A stretch of DNA of 64,000 nucleotides. Source: Sphingobacteriales bacterium (GTDB lineage: Bacteria; Bacteroidota; Bacteroidia; Chitinophagales; UBA2359). A program made the position numbers and the translations under genes. This document shows positions 51,533-60,816 of this stretch, piece after piece (the first letter of the stretch is position 1; each line of letters starts with the position of its first letter). The stretch covers positions 248,001 through 312,000 of the forward strand of contig JADJTE010000007.1 of assembly GCA_016711295.1 (NCBI GenBank), in the 5' to 3' direction. Under the pieces are notes generated by a model that was not told the DNA's origin, ran no database searches, and saw only the letters and a program-made list of their open reading frames with translations.

Positions 51533-54500
51533 TTATCTATTGACCCAAAAAGCACGTTGCACTATGGTGCGCGGGCTTATTGCGTTTAGGGTGTACCAGC
51601 CCGTTGCCCATTGCCCCAGTTCTATATTAGTTTGCTAAGGCATTGCCGTTGTTGTTTGTATGTCCTGCGCCCAAGCTATGCGTCCCAGAGCATCGGTTAT
51701 TTGCAGGCGTATATCTTCTGTTACGGCAGTTAATTCGACCTGTAAAACGCTATTGGTTGGATTGGGCGATAGCCTAAGCACGGGTAGCGGTGCAGCTATT
51801 GTATTGATACCGACTGTACAATTAGAGACCGAAGCACTGCCCAATACCTGCATCCCCGTACAGCCGTTGGCATCGACGGGCGTAAGTGCATACAATACGA
51901 CGGCTCCTGAGTCTATACTTTCGGTATTGACGCTTGCCAATAATATCCCGCTATTGGCATCGAAAGAGTTTATCTCGGCATAGTTGCTTTCCCATTCATA
52001 GCTATAAGGCGGTATGCCGCCCGCTATGGATAACTGAATGGCATAGAGGCTATCGGGGCACAATAGGTTGGGCAATACTATATCAGTATTCACAAGGGGC
52101 ATAGTGCCTATATATAGCGTATCGGCTAAGGCTATGGCGCAGGCATTGGGATTGCTCACTTGTAGCGCGTAGGGCAGGATTCCCGCCGCGCTTAGGGCAA
52201 GCGATACGCTGGGGGCGGTATAGCTACTATCGGCTATTACCCATGTATAGGTATAATTGTCTTGTGGTTCGTCTGCCGATAAGGTCAGCACTTCGCCAAT
52301 GCAGGCATTGCCCCCTACTACGACTATGGGTGTGTCGGGCAGTGCGTTGATGGTGACGAGGATAGTTGTGTCGGTAGTACAACCATTAACATTGATGGCA
52401 ATAATGCTATAACTATGCTGTCCGGCAGGAGCGTTGATAGATAGAAACCCGTCGCCGCTATCGATAATATAATCGCCCGACCAAGTATAGGTTGTATTGG
52501 GCTGTGCGTTCCACGTAAGCCAAACAGTATCGTTGAGGCAAGCCGCCGTTGCCCAATCGCCTAATATGATGGGGTCGGGTTGTGGATAGATGGTGATATA
52601 GTTGGTTTTGGTTTCGACATCAAAACCCGATATACCAAACACCACCAGCGATATGCCGTACATGCCCGCTTGGTCGAGCAGCAGCGTAGGATTATCTCCG
52701 CTAAGCTCAAAAGTGCTGCCATTGGGAGCGGTAACAGTCCATTGCCATATTTCTACGTCGCCTTCTGATAGGTCGCTTAGTTCAACGAGGGTAGTGCCGC
52801 AGCCCGTTGTTTGGTTCGCACTAAAATTGGCTATGGGCGGAGTATTCTCGACTACTTTCATATAGTCAAAAGCTACTTCTACTACGTGTGGCGAAGCACT
52901 TGCGTCGCTCACGCTTGCCGAGAGGGTCATTTGATTAGTGGGTGTTAAAAAATTGGCTATTCGATGTTTATGTCTGCGCCATGTTATTTCCTGTTGCCCG
53001 TTAATAATGGTATCTAAAGTAACGGTTTGGATACCATTATTTAATTGTATCAACAAGGTATCGTTAGACGCTATGCCCAAACCGTTGTTGTTCTGAAAAA
53101 ACGTCCAACGGTAATACGACACCATAGGGTCGGCATAGAGCGTTGCGTCAAATAAGGGCGAGGAGAGTGTTTTAGTACCACTCACGTTATCGGTCAGGAG
53201 GTTAGCATTGCCCGTGAGGTAGCAAACTGCGCCGTAGTCGTTGGGCACATCGTAGTAGGTTTGCACGGTGTCGCCCAAATAGGTTCGTCCTATGGGTATT
53301 TGGCGCACAAAAGTGCCTTGTGGTTCTGTAATGGCTGCTGTATTTGTCCAGCCAAAATCGAACATAAAATCGTCATAATAGCCGTTTTTTAGGGTCAATT
53401 GAGTGGTATTGTCTCCCGTAGGACTTATGATTGTCTCGGTTTGTTTAGTTCGATAAGCCCATTTGCCCGCAGCTGCTGTATAAGTGCCGCCATAATACAA
53501 CAATAGGATAGCGGCGCCTTCGCTGTTAGTAGTAGCGTCGTAGCTATATGCATCGTTGTAGAGCCTCACCGAAGCATCGGCAAGGGGCTGCCCTGTCGTA
53601 GTGGCGACAAATATTTGGGCATTGAATGGTGTAATGGGCACTAATGCCACGTTAGATAAACTCGTAATACCGTTGCTGAAATTGACCGATACGGTGCTTA
53701 TCTCGTAGCCATAGAGGTAATAGCTGACTTCATAGGTGCCGCTCGTTGGGATTCCTGTGCTATATGTGCCGTCAAATTTGCTTTGCGTAGTATAGGTATC
53801 AAATCCTTCGATACTGACGCTCACCCCAGCGAGGTTTTGCCCTGTGACGGCATCGCTCACTGTACCATTGAGGTAGCAAGCCTGAATATAGTCGGCGTGT
53901 AGGATAAACAAGCCTTCTTCCATATCGCCTGCTATGAGGTTGCCCGATGGCAGGTAGGGATATACTTCCCAAACGCCATTGAAGCCATCGCCCGATAGCG
54001 GCGAAGTATCATAATTGCCCACTTCGACCAAATTGTAGGGGTCGGTGGCATCTACGATGGTTACGCCGTCTCGATAGTACGAATTGACCAAAAAATTGCC
54101 CAAGACATGCGTATTGTGCGGAATAACGCCGCTGTTGGGCGAGCTTCGGTAGCGGTCGGTTTCGCGTATGTCGCTTAGGTCGCTTATATCGTATGCTGTG
54201 ATGTAGGCAGCGGTTTTTTCGTCGGTTGTAAATAAATATTGTCCGTTGTCGCTCAGCCATGTATTATGGGTAAAATTGCTAGGCGTGGTTTGGGTAGCCA
54301 AGACAATGGGATTGGCTTTGTCCGACACATCAAGTACCGTAAAATGCCCGTTGTAGATTTCGGCAGCCCACACCGTATCGTTGCGAGCGTATAGGTCGTG
54401 TACGTAGCCGCCTGTATATAGCCCTACAATGCTTGGGTTCAGGGGGTCTGTATTGAGGTCTGCCATTACTACGGCATCGAGGTCGGTGCCGTTGAGGTAT

Positions 54501-54943
54501 AGTATGCCGTTTTCGTCAATCCATAGCGTATGTGCTTTGCCCACCGTGAGCGTATTGCCCTGCCAGGTGCCTCCCGTCCAAGTATGTGTTGTGACCAGTC
54601 CGGGCAAGTCGGAGAGGTCTAAAATTTGTACATTGCCACCGCTTTCGCTCACGATATAGGCATAATGTTGCCAAATTTTGATTTCGCGCCACAACGGGCT
54701 TGGAAAACCATTGATGTATTGCAGTGGGTCGGGGGCAGCGGGGTCGGTAATATCGACTATGATGGTGCCGCCTTCCGTCCCTACGAGGGCATACTCGCGC
54801 CCGTCAGCGGCATAGCCCCAAAGACTGCTCACTTGGTCGGCGATAGGCAAGTGCCCGATGAGGCTCATATTAGTTTGGGCAAAAATAGCAATGGTAGATA
54901 GCACAAAGCCGCATAGTAGTACAAAAAGGCGATAAGTAGGCAT
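51533..54943 (-). CDS. LVIVD-repeat (choice-of-anchor B) T9SS protein, in-frame TAG near the end
   Basis: The protein has a signal peptide (LFVLLCGFVLSTIAIFAQ). An N-terminal beta-propeller of LVIVD-type repeats follows (GTIIVDITDPAAPDPLQYI, NGHFTVLDVSDKANPIVLA, GVTIVDATDPYNLVEVGN), then carboxypeptidase-regulatory-like and PKD-like modules (VSDAVTGQNLAGVSVSIEGF; DQAGMYGISLVVFG). The sorting domain starts LSPNPTNSVLQVELTA. A TAG at 51635-51637 stops the frame at QTTTAMP. The same frame continues for 33 residues with ELGQWATGWYTLNAISPR and AFWVNR to a TAA at 51533, which is the normal end of a type A sorting domain. The TAG is therefore a nonsense change or an error. Confidence 0.85.
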
Positions 54944-55023
54944 ATTTTATTTGAGGGGAATGTTGATAGATGGCAACGGCATTAGTACGATAGGCAGTTG
55001 TGGGCAGTTGCGTTAGTATCGTG

Positions 55024-55031
55024 CAAATATA
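55024..55031 (-). promoter_or_regulatory. -7 box TATATTTG of the LVIVD-repeat gene
   Basis: On the minus strand TATATTTG matches TAnnTTTG and lies about 80 bp before the ATG at 54943. Confidence 0.4.
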
Positions 55032-55041
55032 GGGCTTTGGC

Positions 55042-55227
55042 ATGGTAGATAGGCGTTTTGGTGCTAAATTCGCCTCTGTATGGGTCGCAGCGTTTTTTGG
55101 GGGGTTTGGCTATTCGTTTCTGCTGTTTGCGGGGCAGGTGGTGTTGGGGTGGTTGTTCATACAGCAGCCAAGCCCAAGCGAGTACATAGTTGGGGCTGCT
55201 ATCTATTTTTTAGCACTTCAAAAATAG
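55042..55227 (+). CDS. possible small membrane protein (61 residues)
   Basis: The frame has two hydrophobic stretches (FASVWVAAFFGGFGYSFLLF and YIVGAAIYFLAL). It lies divergently between the LVIVD gene and queE. No family is recognised and no ribosome-binding signal stands out, so it may not be a real gene. Confidence 0.3.
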   Translation: MVDRRFGAKFASVWVAAFFGGFGYSFLLFAGQVVLGWLFIQQPSPSEYIVGAAIYFLALQK

Positions 55228-55247
55228 CGTAGGCGTTCAATAAGTGC

Positions 55248-55255
55248 TATCTTTG
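55248..55255 (+). promoter_or_regulatory. -7 box TATCTTTG before queE
   Basis: TATCTTTG matches TAnnTTTG, 72 bp before the queE ATG. Confidence 0.45.
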
Positions 55256-55327
55256 CCCCTTTATTGAGATAGGCAGAAATATTTAGCCCTTGGCATCTAC
55301 CTTTTTAGCAACGTTTTTTATCCATTT

Positions 55328-55942
55328 ATGACTGTTGTTGTATCGAGTTCGCTGCCTGTCATGGAGCAGTTTTATACCTTACAAGGCGAGGGGTATCATC
55401 AGGGCAAGGCTGCCTATTTTGTTCGCTTGGGCGGTTGTGGTGTAGGCTGCCATTGGTGCGACGTAAAAGAGTCGTGGGACGCAAATGCGCACCCTCTAAT
55501 CCCTATCGCCGATATAGTTGCAGCTGCTGCCGTGCATCCGTCTTCTATAGTAGTAGTGACGGGTGGCGAGCCGCTGATGCATCATTTAGACGAATTATGT
55601 GCTGCGCTGCATAGTATTGGCAAGCGCGTTCATCTCGAAACATCAGGGGCTTATCCCTTGTCGGGTGCGTGGGATTGGGTATGTTTGTCGCCCAAAAAGT
55701 TTAAAGCTGCCCTATCTGACGTAATCGCCGTAGCCGACGAATTGAAAGTGGTGGTTTATCACCCCAGCGATTTGGCTTGGGCAGAGCAATACGCCGCCTT
55801 AGTGCCTGACCGCTGTATGACCTTTTTGCAACCCGAATGGAGTCGCGCGGCTCAAATGCTTCCGCTCATCATCGATTATGTGAAGCAAAACCCGCGTTGG
55901 CGCGTTGGTCTTCAAACCCATAAGTATATGGACATACCCTAA
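55328..55942 (+). CDS. queE: 7-carboxy-7-deazaguanine synthase
   Basis: QueE is a radical SAM enzyme that makes the 7-deazaguanine ring for queuosine and related modified bases. The intact 204-residue protein has the Fe-S cluster motif C37-x3-C41-x2-C44 (CGVGCHWCDVK), the QGEG start region (FYTLQGEGYHQGKAAYFVRL), and the SAM-binding TGGEPLMH. It ends PRWRVGLQTHKYMDIP, as in the short Bacteroidota form. No queC, queD or queF is next to it. Confidence 0.94.
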   Translation: MTVVVSSSLPVMEQFYTLQGEGYHQGKAAYFVRLGGCGVGCHWCDVKESWDANAHPLIPIADIVAAAAVHPSSIVVVTGGEPLMHHLDELCAALHSIGKRVHLETSGAYPLSGAWDWVCLSPKKFKAALSDVIAVADELKVVVYHPSDLAWAEQYAALVPDRCMTFLQPEWSRAAQMLPLIIDYVKQNPRWRVGLQTHKYMDIP

Positions 55943-55990
55943 ATAATGCTCGTCTTGGCAGGCAGACGGCAGCCCAAACTTCGACAAATT

Positions 55991-56037
55991 GCCCCAAGCT
56001 CTAATTTTATAGCGATAAATTAGCTATTTTTGGGGCA
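55991..56037. terminator. long imperfect hairpin after queE
   Basis: The outer arms GCCCCAA / TTGGGGC and inner arms CTAATTT / AAATTAG form a stem about 48 bp after the queE stop; the 3' arm includes TTTTT. It could act as a terminator. Confidence 0.4.
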
Positions 56038-56124
56038 AATGTTATGATTTTAATGGTAAAAGCACCACTTTTGCGAATGCGTAAAGCCCTATTCCTATTA
56101 TCGGCTATCTAACGCCCTATCGAT

Positions 56125-57423
56125 ATGGCACAAATCTTACAACAAATTATCTTTGTCGCGCTATTTGCCCTCGCAGTTTGGCTTTTTTCGCGCAAAATTC
56201 GGCTCATTATTCAAAGTATTGCTTGGGGCAAGCCCGAACAACGCAGCGACCGCTCCGTAGAGCGGTGGCGCAATATGTTGTTGTTGGCATTTGGGCAAAA
56301 AAAGATGTTTCGCAATTGGATTCCTGCCATTCTGCACTTTTTTATCTATGCCGCTTTTGTCATAACCCAGATAGAATTGATAGAAATTATCATTGATGGC
56401 ACCTTGGGCATACACCGCGTATTTTGGAATGTCGTCCCCTTGGGTGGTTTTTATACGTTTATTATCAGTTTTATAGAAATATTATCGGTATTGGCTTTGG
56501 TCGCCACTATCGCCTTCCTAACGCGCCGCAATTTGCTCAAAGTGCCGCGTTTTTGGTCACGCGAGATGACCGCCGCCCCGCGCAACGATGCCAACCTCAT
56601 TTTGTTGGGCGAAATGCTGCTCATCACCGGAATTTTTACGATGAATACCGCCGATATGACCCTACACAACGGCGAATATGGATTTGCAGTAAGCGGGCTG
56701 CTCATGCCCTTGATGAGTGGTTTGAGCGAAGCAACCTTGCATTTCTTAGAACGCGCAGGCTGGTGGCTGCATTTATTAGTCGTATTGGGTTTTATCGTAT
56801 ATCTGCCTTATTCTAAGCACCTACATATTTTATTGGCATTCCCGAATGCCTATTTTGCCGATTTAGATACGACCAAAGGGCGCATGAAACACATGCCGCG
56901 CATAGAGCAAGAAATACGCCTTATGTTGGGGCAACCCGTAGAAGCACCCAGCGACGAACCCGTTCAGTTTGGCGCAAAAGACGTGCAAGACTTATCATGG
57001 AAGAGTTTGCTCGATGCGTGGAGTTGTACGGAATGTGGGCGTTGTACAGCTGCCTGCCCTGCCAGTCAAACGGGTAAGCTATTGTCGCCCCGCAAAATTA
57101 TGATGGATACCCGCGACCGTTTAGAGGACAAAATCCGATTTCGTGCCCAAAACGGCAGTGATGCCGACGACGGCAAAACGCTATTGCACGATTATATCGC
57201 AGTAGAGGAGCTAAGGGCTTGTACGACCTGCAATGCTTGTGTAGAAGAATGCCCCGTTAGCATCAATCCGCTCAATATCATCTTAGACCTACGCCGCTTC
57301 TTGATTTTGGAAGAATCAAACTCTGCCGAAGAATGGAATTTGATGTTTGGCAACGTCGAAAACAACGGCGCAGTATGGAAAATGCCCGCCACCGACCGCG
57401 CTAATTGGGCAGCAGAAGTGTAA
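56125..57423 (+). CDS. membrane Fe-S protein, heterodisulfide-reductase/GlpC-like
   Basis: The 432-residue intact protein has an N-terminal membrane domain with about five hydrophobic segments (FVALFALAVWLFSR; AILHFFIYAAFVITQIELIE; FIVYLPYSKHLHILLAFPN). A soluble part with two 4Fe-4S motifs follows: CTECGRCTAACPAS and CTTCNACVEECPVSINP. This NarI-like plus ferredoxin arrangement is typical of electron-transfer subunits that work with a CCG-domain partner, which is encoded next at 57832. The electron donor and acceptor are unknown. Confidence 0.87.
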   Translation: MAQILQQIIFVALFALAVWLFSRKIRLIIQSIAWGKPEQRSDRSVERWRNMLLLAFGQKKMFRNWIPAILHFFIYAAFVITQIELIEIIIDGTLGIHRVFWNVVPLGGFYTFIISFIEILSVLALVATIAFLTRRNLLKVPRFWSREMTAAPRNDANLILLGEMLLITGIFTMNTADMTLHNGEYGFAVSGLLMPLMSGLSEATLHFLERAGWWLHLLVVLGFIVYLPYSKHLHILLAFPNAYFADLDTTKGRMKHMPRIEQEIRLMLGQPVEAPSDEPVQFGAKDVQDLSWKSLLDAWSCTECGRCTAACPASQTGKLLSPRKIMMDTRDRLEDKIRFRAQNGSDADDGKTLLHDYIAVEELRACTTCNACVEECPVSINPLNIILDLRRFLILEESNSAEEWNLMFGNVENNGAVWKMPATDRANWAAEV

Positions 57424-57533
57424 ATAGCTGCTGTTATAGCTGCATTTTAGAGGCAAGTATTTGCCCTTAGAGGGAAATATTGAGTACTCATTTCTGGACT
57501 CTGTACCCATTTTTAAGCATTTAGAAAGTAGAA

Positions 57534-57600
57534 AAAGTAACGTGAACATCTTTCCCGCGCCCTTGCTACAATTTATAACACAGACCATTAGGATATCGCC
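57534..57600 (+). repeat. interspersed repeat, short copy (TAACGTGAACATCTT)
   Basis: AAAGTAACGTGAACATCTT, CCGCGCCCTTGCTAC and ACACAGACCATTA parallel the longer copy at 57711. Confidence 0.5.
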
Positions 57601-57710
57601 TCTACGGGGCTTTCATTGTTATACCGTCTTTATTTTCTATTAGCATGTTGCCCATACGGGGCTTAAAAAACGGTTATTGCCGGTTTTTATATTAGTTATT
57701 TTGTTTTGAG

Positions 57711-57782
57711 TAAAAAATAACGTGAACATCTTGCCGCGCCCTTGCTACCAAGTAGCATTGACCAAAGTTTAAAACACAGACC
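57711..57782 (+). repeat. interspersed repeat (TAACGTGAACATCTT), longer copy
   Basis: It shares the block order of 38806-38876, ending with ACACAGACC, and runs straight into the heptanucleotide array at 57783. Confidence 0.55.
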
Positions 57783-57831
57783 ACTAACCACTACCCACTA
57801 AAAACTAACCACTAAAAACTAACCACTAAAA
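57783..57831 (+). repeat. heptanucleotide array (ACTAACC/ACTAAAA), abutting a start codon
   Basis: Seven exact 7-bp units end at the base before the ATG of the next gene, so the array occupies the ribosome-binding region. Confidence 0.88.
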
Positions 57832-58632
57832 ATGTCAGCAAGCCCTATTGAAATTCCATTAATGTCTGACCTCGTAGCACAAGGCAAACAACCTGACATA
57901 TTATTTTGGGTAGGCTGTGCGGGCAGTTTCGACCAGCGAGCGCAACGCATTACCAAAGCCTTTGTCAAAATTTTGCACCATGTAGGCATTAGCTTTGCTA
58001 TTTTGGGGCAAGAAGAAGTCTGTACGGGCGACCCCGCCCGACGCGCAGGCAATGAATTTTTGTTTCAGATGCAAGCCATTACTAACATAGAAACCCTCAA
58101 TATGTATGGGGTAAAAAAAATAGTAACCGCTTGCCCGCATTGTTTCAATACACTAAAAAATGAATACCCCGTCTTGGGTGGCAATTATGAGGTAATACAC
58201 CATACCGTATTTTTACAACAACTCATCAACGAGGGGCGCGTAAAAATGAAAGAAGGAGGTACATTCAAGGGCAAACGCATTAGCTACCACGACTCTTGCT
58301 ACTTGGGGCGCGTCAATGGCATTTACGAAGCACCCCGCGCCGTATTAGAGTTGCTCGATGCCGAGTTAGTAGAACTAAAACGGTGCCGCTCGCGGGGCTT
58401 GTGTTGCGGGGCAGGCGGAGCACAGATGTTTAAAGAAGAAGAAAAAGGCACTTTGCGTATCAATCAAGAACGCACTAACGATATAGTAGCCGCCAAACCC
58501 GACATAGTAGCAGCGGCTTGTCCTTTTTGTATGACTATGCTCACTGATGGCGTAAAAGAAAAAGACCTACAAGACAATATCCAAGTATTAGATATAGCCG
58601 AACTAATAGCACAAGCCAACGATTTGTTGTAG
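57832..58632 (+). CDS. CCG-domain (Fe-S)-binding protein, heterodisulfide reductase subunit B-like
   Basis: The 266-residue intact protein has two cysteine-rich CCG-type domains: VGCAGSFDQR, EEVCTGDPARR and VTACPHCFNTLKNEYP in the first; SYHDSCYLGR, GLCCGAGGAQMF and AAACPFCMTMLTDG in the second. Such proteins (HdrB, GlpC and LutA relatives) bind unusual Fe-S clusters and pass electrons. It is the expected partner of the membrane Fe-S protein at 56125. The ATG directly follows a heptanucleotide array, with no room for a normal ribosome-binding site. Confidence 0.88.
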   Translation: MSASPIEIPLMSDLVAQGKQPDILFWVGCAGSFDQRAQRITKAFVKILHHVGISFAILGQEEVCTGDPARRAGNEFLFQMQAITNIETLNMYGVKKIVTACPHCFNTLKNEYPVLGGNYEVIHHTVFLQQLINEGRVKMKEGGTFKGKRISYHDSCYLGRVNGIYEAPRAVLELLDAELVELKRCRSRGLCCGAGGAQMFKEEEKGTLRINQERTNDIVAAKPDIVAAACPFCMTMLTDGVKEKDLQDNIQVLDIAELIAQANDLL

Positions 58633-58730
58633 TGATTTATCGTTTTTATAGGTAAACACTTAAAAAAAAGTCCAATATAGCAAAATACTCGTGTAAATTT
58701 GCGTAATTCGTGGCAACTTTTTTTATATTT

Positions 58731-58842
58731 GTAACTATTTAGGGTATAGGGTTTTGGGTATGGGGTAATGAACAATACTTATCTAATAATGCCTAACATC
58801 GCTGCATATTCGATTAGTTCCCCCTACAAGGCTAAATAGTTA
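58731..58842 (+). repeat. MITE-like element, copy 4, with target duplication
   Basis: A 112-bp copy with GTAACTATTTAG at the left and CTAAATAGTTA at the right. It is flanked by the direct repeat TTTATATTT (58722-58730 and 58843-58851), 8-9 bp long, which agrees with copy 2. Confidence 0.87.
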
Positions 58843-58905
58843 TTTATATTTTATCTTTAACAATCAATTTGCCTATAAAAACTATACATCATTAATCGCT
58901 CGTCT

Positions 58906-59232
58906 ATGTGGGATTTGAATACTTATTGGTTTGATGTGGCAATGGTCAGCGCGATATATGCCATCGGCAATATCGCCATGGGGCATTTTGAAGAACACAC
59001 CCCAAAATGGCGCAGGATAGCCAAATATTTGGCAACTATCGGTATTGTAGTGGCATTGGCGCATTTCTGGGGCAGGGCAGCAGCTTATGGCGTTATAGGC
59101 ATTGTCTTTCTGTTTGCGCTATACGTGCATCTCGTAGCTCTGCCGCGGAGAGGTATCAACGGCTGGACGGGCGAACCCAAAAGCAAATACTACGAATTGA
59201 GAGGCTGGGATAAATCCAAACTGAAACCATAA
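58906..59232 (+). CDS. hypothetical membrane protein (108 residues)
   Basis: The frame has hydrophobic segments around WFDVAMVSAIYAIGNIAMGH, IAKYLATIGIVVALAHFWG and YGVIGIVFLFALYVHLVALP, then a polar basic tail (GEPKSKYYELRGWDKSKLKP). It resembles small conserved Bacteroidota membrane proteins of unknown function. A MITE lies just upstream of the start. The role is not known. Confidence 0.7.
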   Translation: MWDLNTYWFDVAMVSAIYAIGNIAMGHFEEHTPKWRRIAKYLATIGIVVALAHFWGRAAAYGVIGIVFLFALYVHLVALPRRGINGWTGEPKSKYYELRGWDKSKLKP

Positions 59233-59374
59233 CACCTGAATCAAAGTACGCAAGCGACTGCCCAATAAATCATGTTACGTACTGTTTCTAAAATGGCGTT
59301 CTGTATAACATGAGATGGCTATCAATCGTCAATCCAAAATCAACAATCAACATAAAATTATTGTTATATTTTAT

Positions 59375-59779
59375 ATGAATTATTGGCTCGTCAAATCAGA
59401 ACCCGAAGCATACTCTTGGACGAGGTTTGTGGCTTTGGGCAACCACCATTCGGATGGCCTGCGCAATTATGCCGCTCGCAACCACTTGAAAGGAATGGCC
59501 GTGGGCGACCAAGTATTGTTTTATCACAGCGGCGATGCCCGCGAAGTGGTAGGCATAGCCCAAGTAACCCGCGAACATTACCCCGACCCCACCAGCAACG
59601 ACCCACAATGGGTAGCAGTAGAGTTAAGCCCGCTACAAGCCTTGCCCAAACCTGTATCGCTCAAAACCATCAAAAGCGACCCACTACTACAGCATATCGC
59701 CTTGGTACGCCAAAGCCGCCTATCGGTTATGCCCCTTAGCCCCGACGATTTTGGGCGTATTATAGCATATAGCCATTAG
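59375..59779 (+). CDS. EVE domain protein
   Basis: The 134-residue protein is a single EVE domain (PUA-like fold, thymocyte nuclear protein 1 family), thought to bind modified bases in DNA or RNA. Family blocks are MNYWLVKSEPEAYSW, DGLRNYAARNHLKGM, GDQVLFYHSGDAREVVGIAQ, WVAVELSPLQALPKPVSL and the C-terminal LVRQSRLSVMPLSPDDFGRI. ATG 59375 is chosen because MNYWLVKSEP is the universal start. The frame is intact. Confidence 0.9.
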   Translation: MNYWLVKSEPEAYSWTRFVALGNHHSDGLRNYAARNHLKGMAVGDQVLFYHSGDAREVVGIAQVTREHYPDPTSNDPQWVAVELSPLQALPKPVSLKTIKSDPLLQHIALVRQSRLSVMPLSPDDFGRIIAYSH

Positions 59780-59822
59780 TGTTTTCTCTTTCTCGTTTCT
59801 GCCACCAATACAAACAAACCCT

Positions 59823-60578
59823 TTGCCCACCTACTACCATGAAATTCCTTACTTCCGTCCCCTTTGTCGTATTTTGATATTGGCACTCTTAGTTGCCCTA
59901 ATGTATGGCGCATCGCATTTCTTGGATAACGTCCAACAAGGTGCTTTGCAGCAGCAAGACAATACCCAAGCAACGACAAGCGAAAATCCTACCGACGCGC
60001 TCGACTCTGCCTACCAATCGTCTCACTATGCCACCCAACCCAACCAAAACAGCGGCAATACAGCCGCAACAAAACCCGATGTATCGCTACCCACGACAAA
60101 TAGCCCAAGCAAAACCACCACTACCGTCACAACAACTACTACTACCACAAATACTAATACACCCAAGCCACCTGTCAAAACCGAAGTGCAACAGCAAGCC
60201 GACCGGGGAGCAGCCGCCACCAAAGGCACTTCTAACACGCGCAACGATGCAAGTAGCACAACAACAAAAACCAATACTACGACAAACAAAACCACTACAA
60301 GCACCAAGTCCGAAGTCAATACGCGCGGCAATGCATCGGCGCAACCCGTAGCCAAAACCTACCCCTATTTAGTGAGTGCAGGAGCATTTCTAAATGTCGA
60401 CAAAGCCCAAACCGTATTGACCCAAATGCGCGATATGGGCTATAAAGATGCCTACTTGCTCAAGACGGGCACGAGCAACAAAATTATCATTAGCGCATTT
60501 GCGACCGAAAAAGATGCGCAAGACTTAGTAGCAAAATTAAAAGCCAAAGGCGTGCAAGCCACCGTCACGAGCAAATAA
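59823..60578 (+). CDS. membrane-anchored SPOR domain protein
   Basis: SPOR domains bind denuded peptidoglycan, often at division sites. The protein has one N-terminal membrane segment (ILILALLVALMYGASHF) and a Thr/Asn/Gln-rich linker of about 130 residues with Thr runs (VTTTTTTTNTN). The C-terminal SPOR domain reads YPYLVSAGAFLNVDKAQTVL, DAYLLKTGTSNKIIISAFAT and DLVAKLKAKGVQATV. The open frame starts at TTG 59823. An ATG at 59839 (MKFLTSVPFVV) lies in another frame and would be the natural start if one base were lost near 59870. Confidence 0.8.
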   Translation: MPTYYHEIPYFRPLCRILILALLVALMYGASHFLDNVQQGALQQQDNTQATTSENPTDALDSAYQSSHYATQPNQNSGNTAATKPDVSLPTTNSPSKTTTTVTTTTTTTNTNTPKPPVKTEVQQQADRGAAATKGTSNTRNDASSTTTKTNTTTNKTTTSTKSEVNTRGNASAQPVAKTYPYLVSAGAFLNVDKAQTVLTQMRDMGYKDAYLLKTGTSNKIIISAFATEKDAQDLVAKLKAKGVQATVTSK

Positions 60579-60755
60579 AACCACTAAACACCCAGAGCCA
60601 ACCTCGTGTGCAGATGCATTTTCTGAACCCTACTAATGCTTGCTACCCAATACCATCACTATATCTAATCACATCGAGCAGGAAATTTAACTATCCCCTA
60701 CCAAAGCCCAATTCAACAAACATTCAGGCATACGGGCATTTTTTGAAGCTCGTGT

Positions 60756-60786
60756 TTGGGAAAATGCCACCTTTTGCCTACTTTTG
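60756..60786 (+). promoter_or_regulatory. STAS-rnz-mqnA promoter (TTG-N20-TACTTTTG)
   Basis: TTG at 60756-60758 and TACTTTTG at 60779-60786 fit the Bacteroidota promoter pattern, 30 bp before the STAS gene ATG. Confidence 0.55.
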
Positions 60787-60816
60787 TCTTGTTATTCGGA
60801 AAACACCCTTATTCTT

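Larger units (their letters stand above)
57424..57831. other. intergenic stretch filled with short repeats
   Basis: These 408 bp separate two genes that would normally be adjacent. They hold two copies of the 38806-type repeat (57534-57600 and 57711-57783), two CTACGGGGCTT/ATACGGGGCTT boxes (57600-57664), and a heptanucleotide array up to the next start codon. No gene is seen. Confidence 0.7.

Noticed and set aside
51635..51637. Reassigned TAG codon (alternative genetic code)
   Set aside because: TAG is the normal stop of bamD, gldG, mqnA-region genes and others here, so one internal TAG is better explained as a mutation or error.
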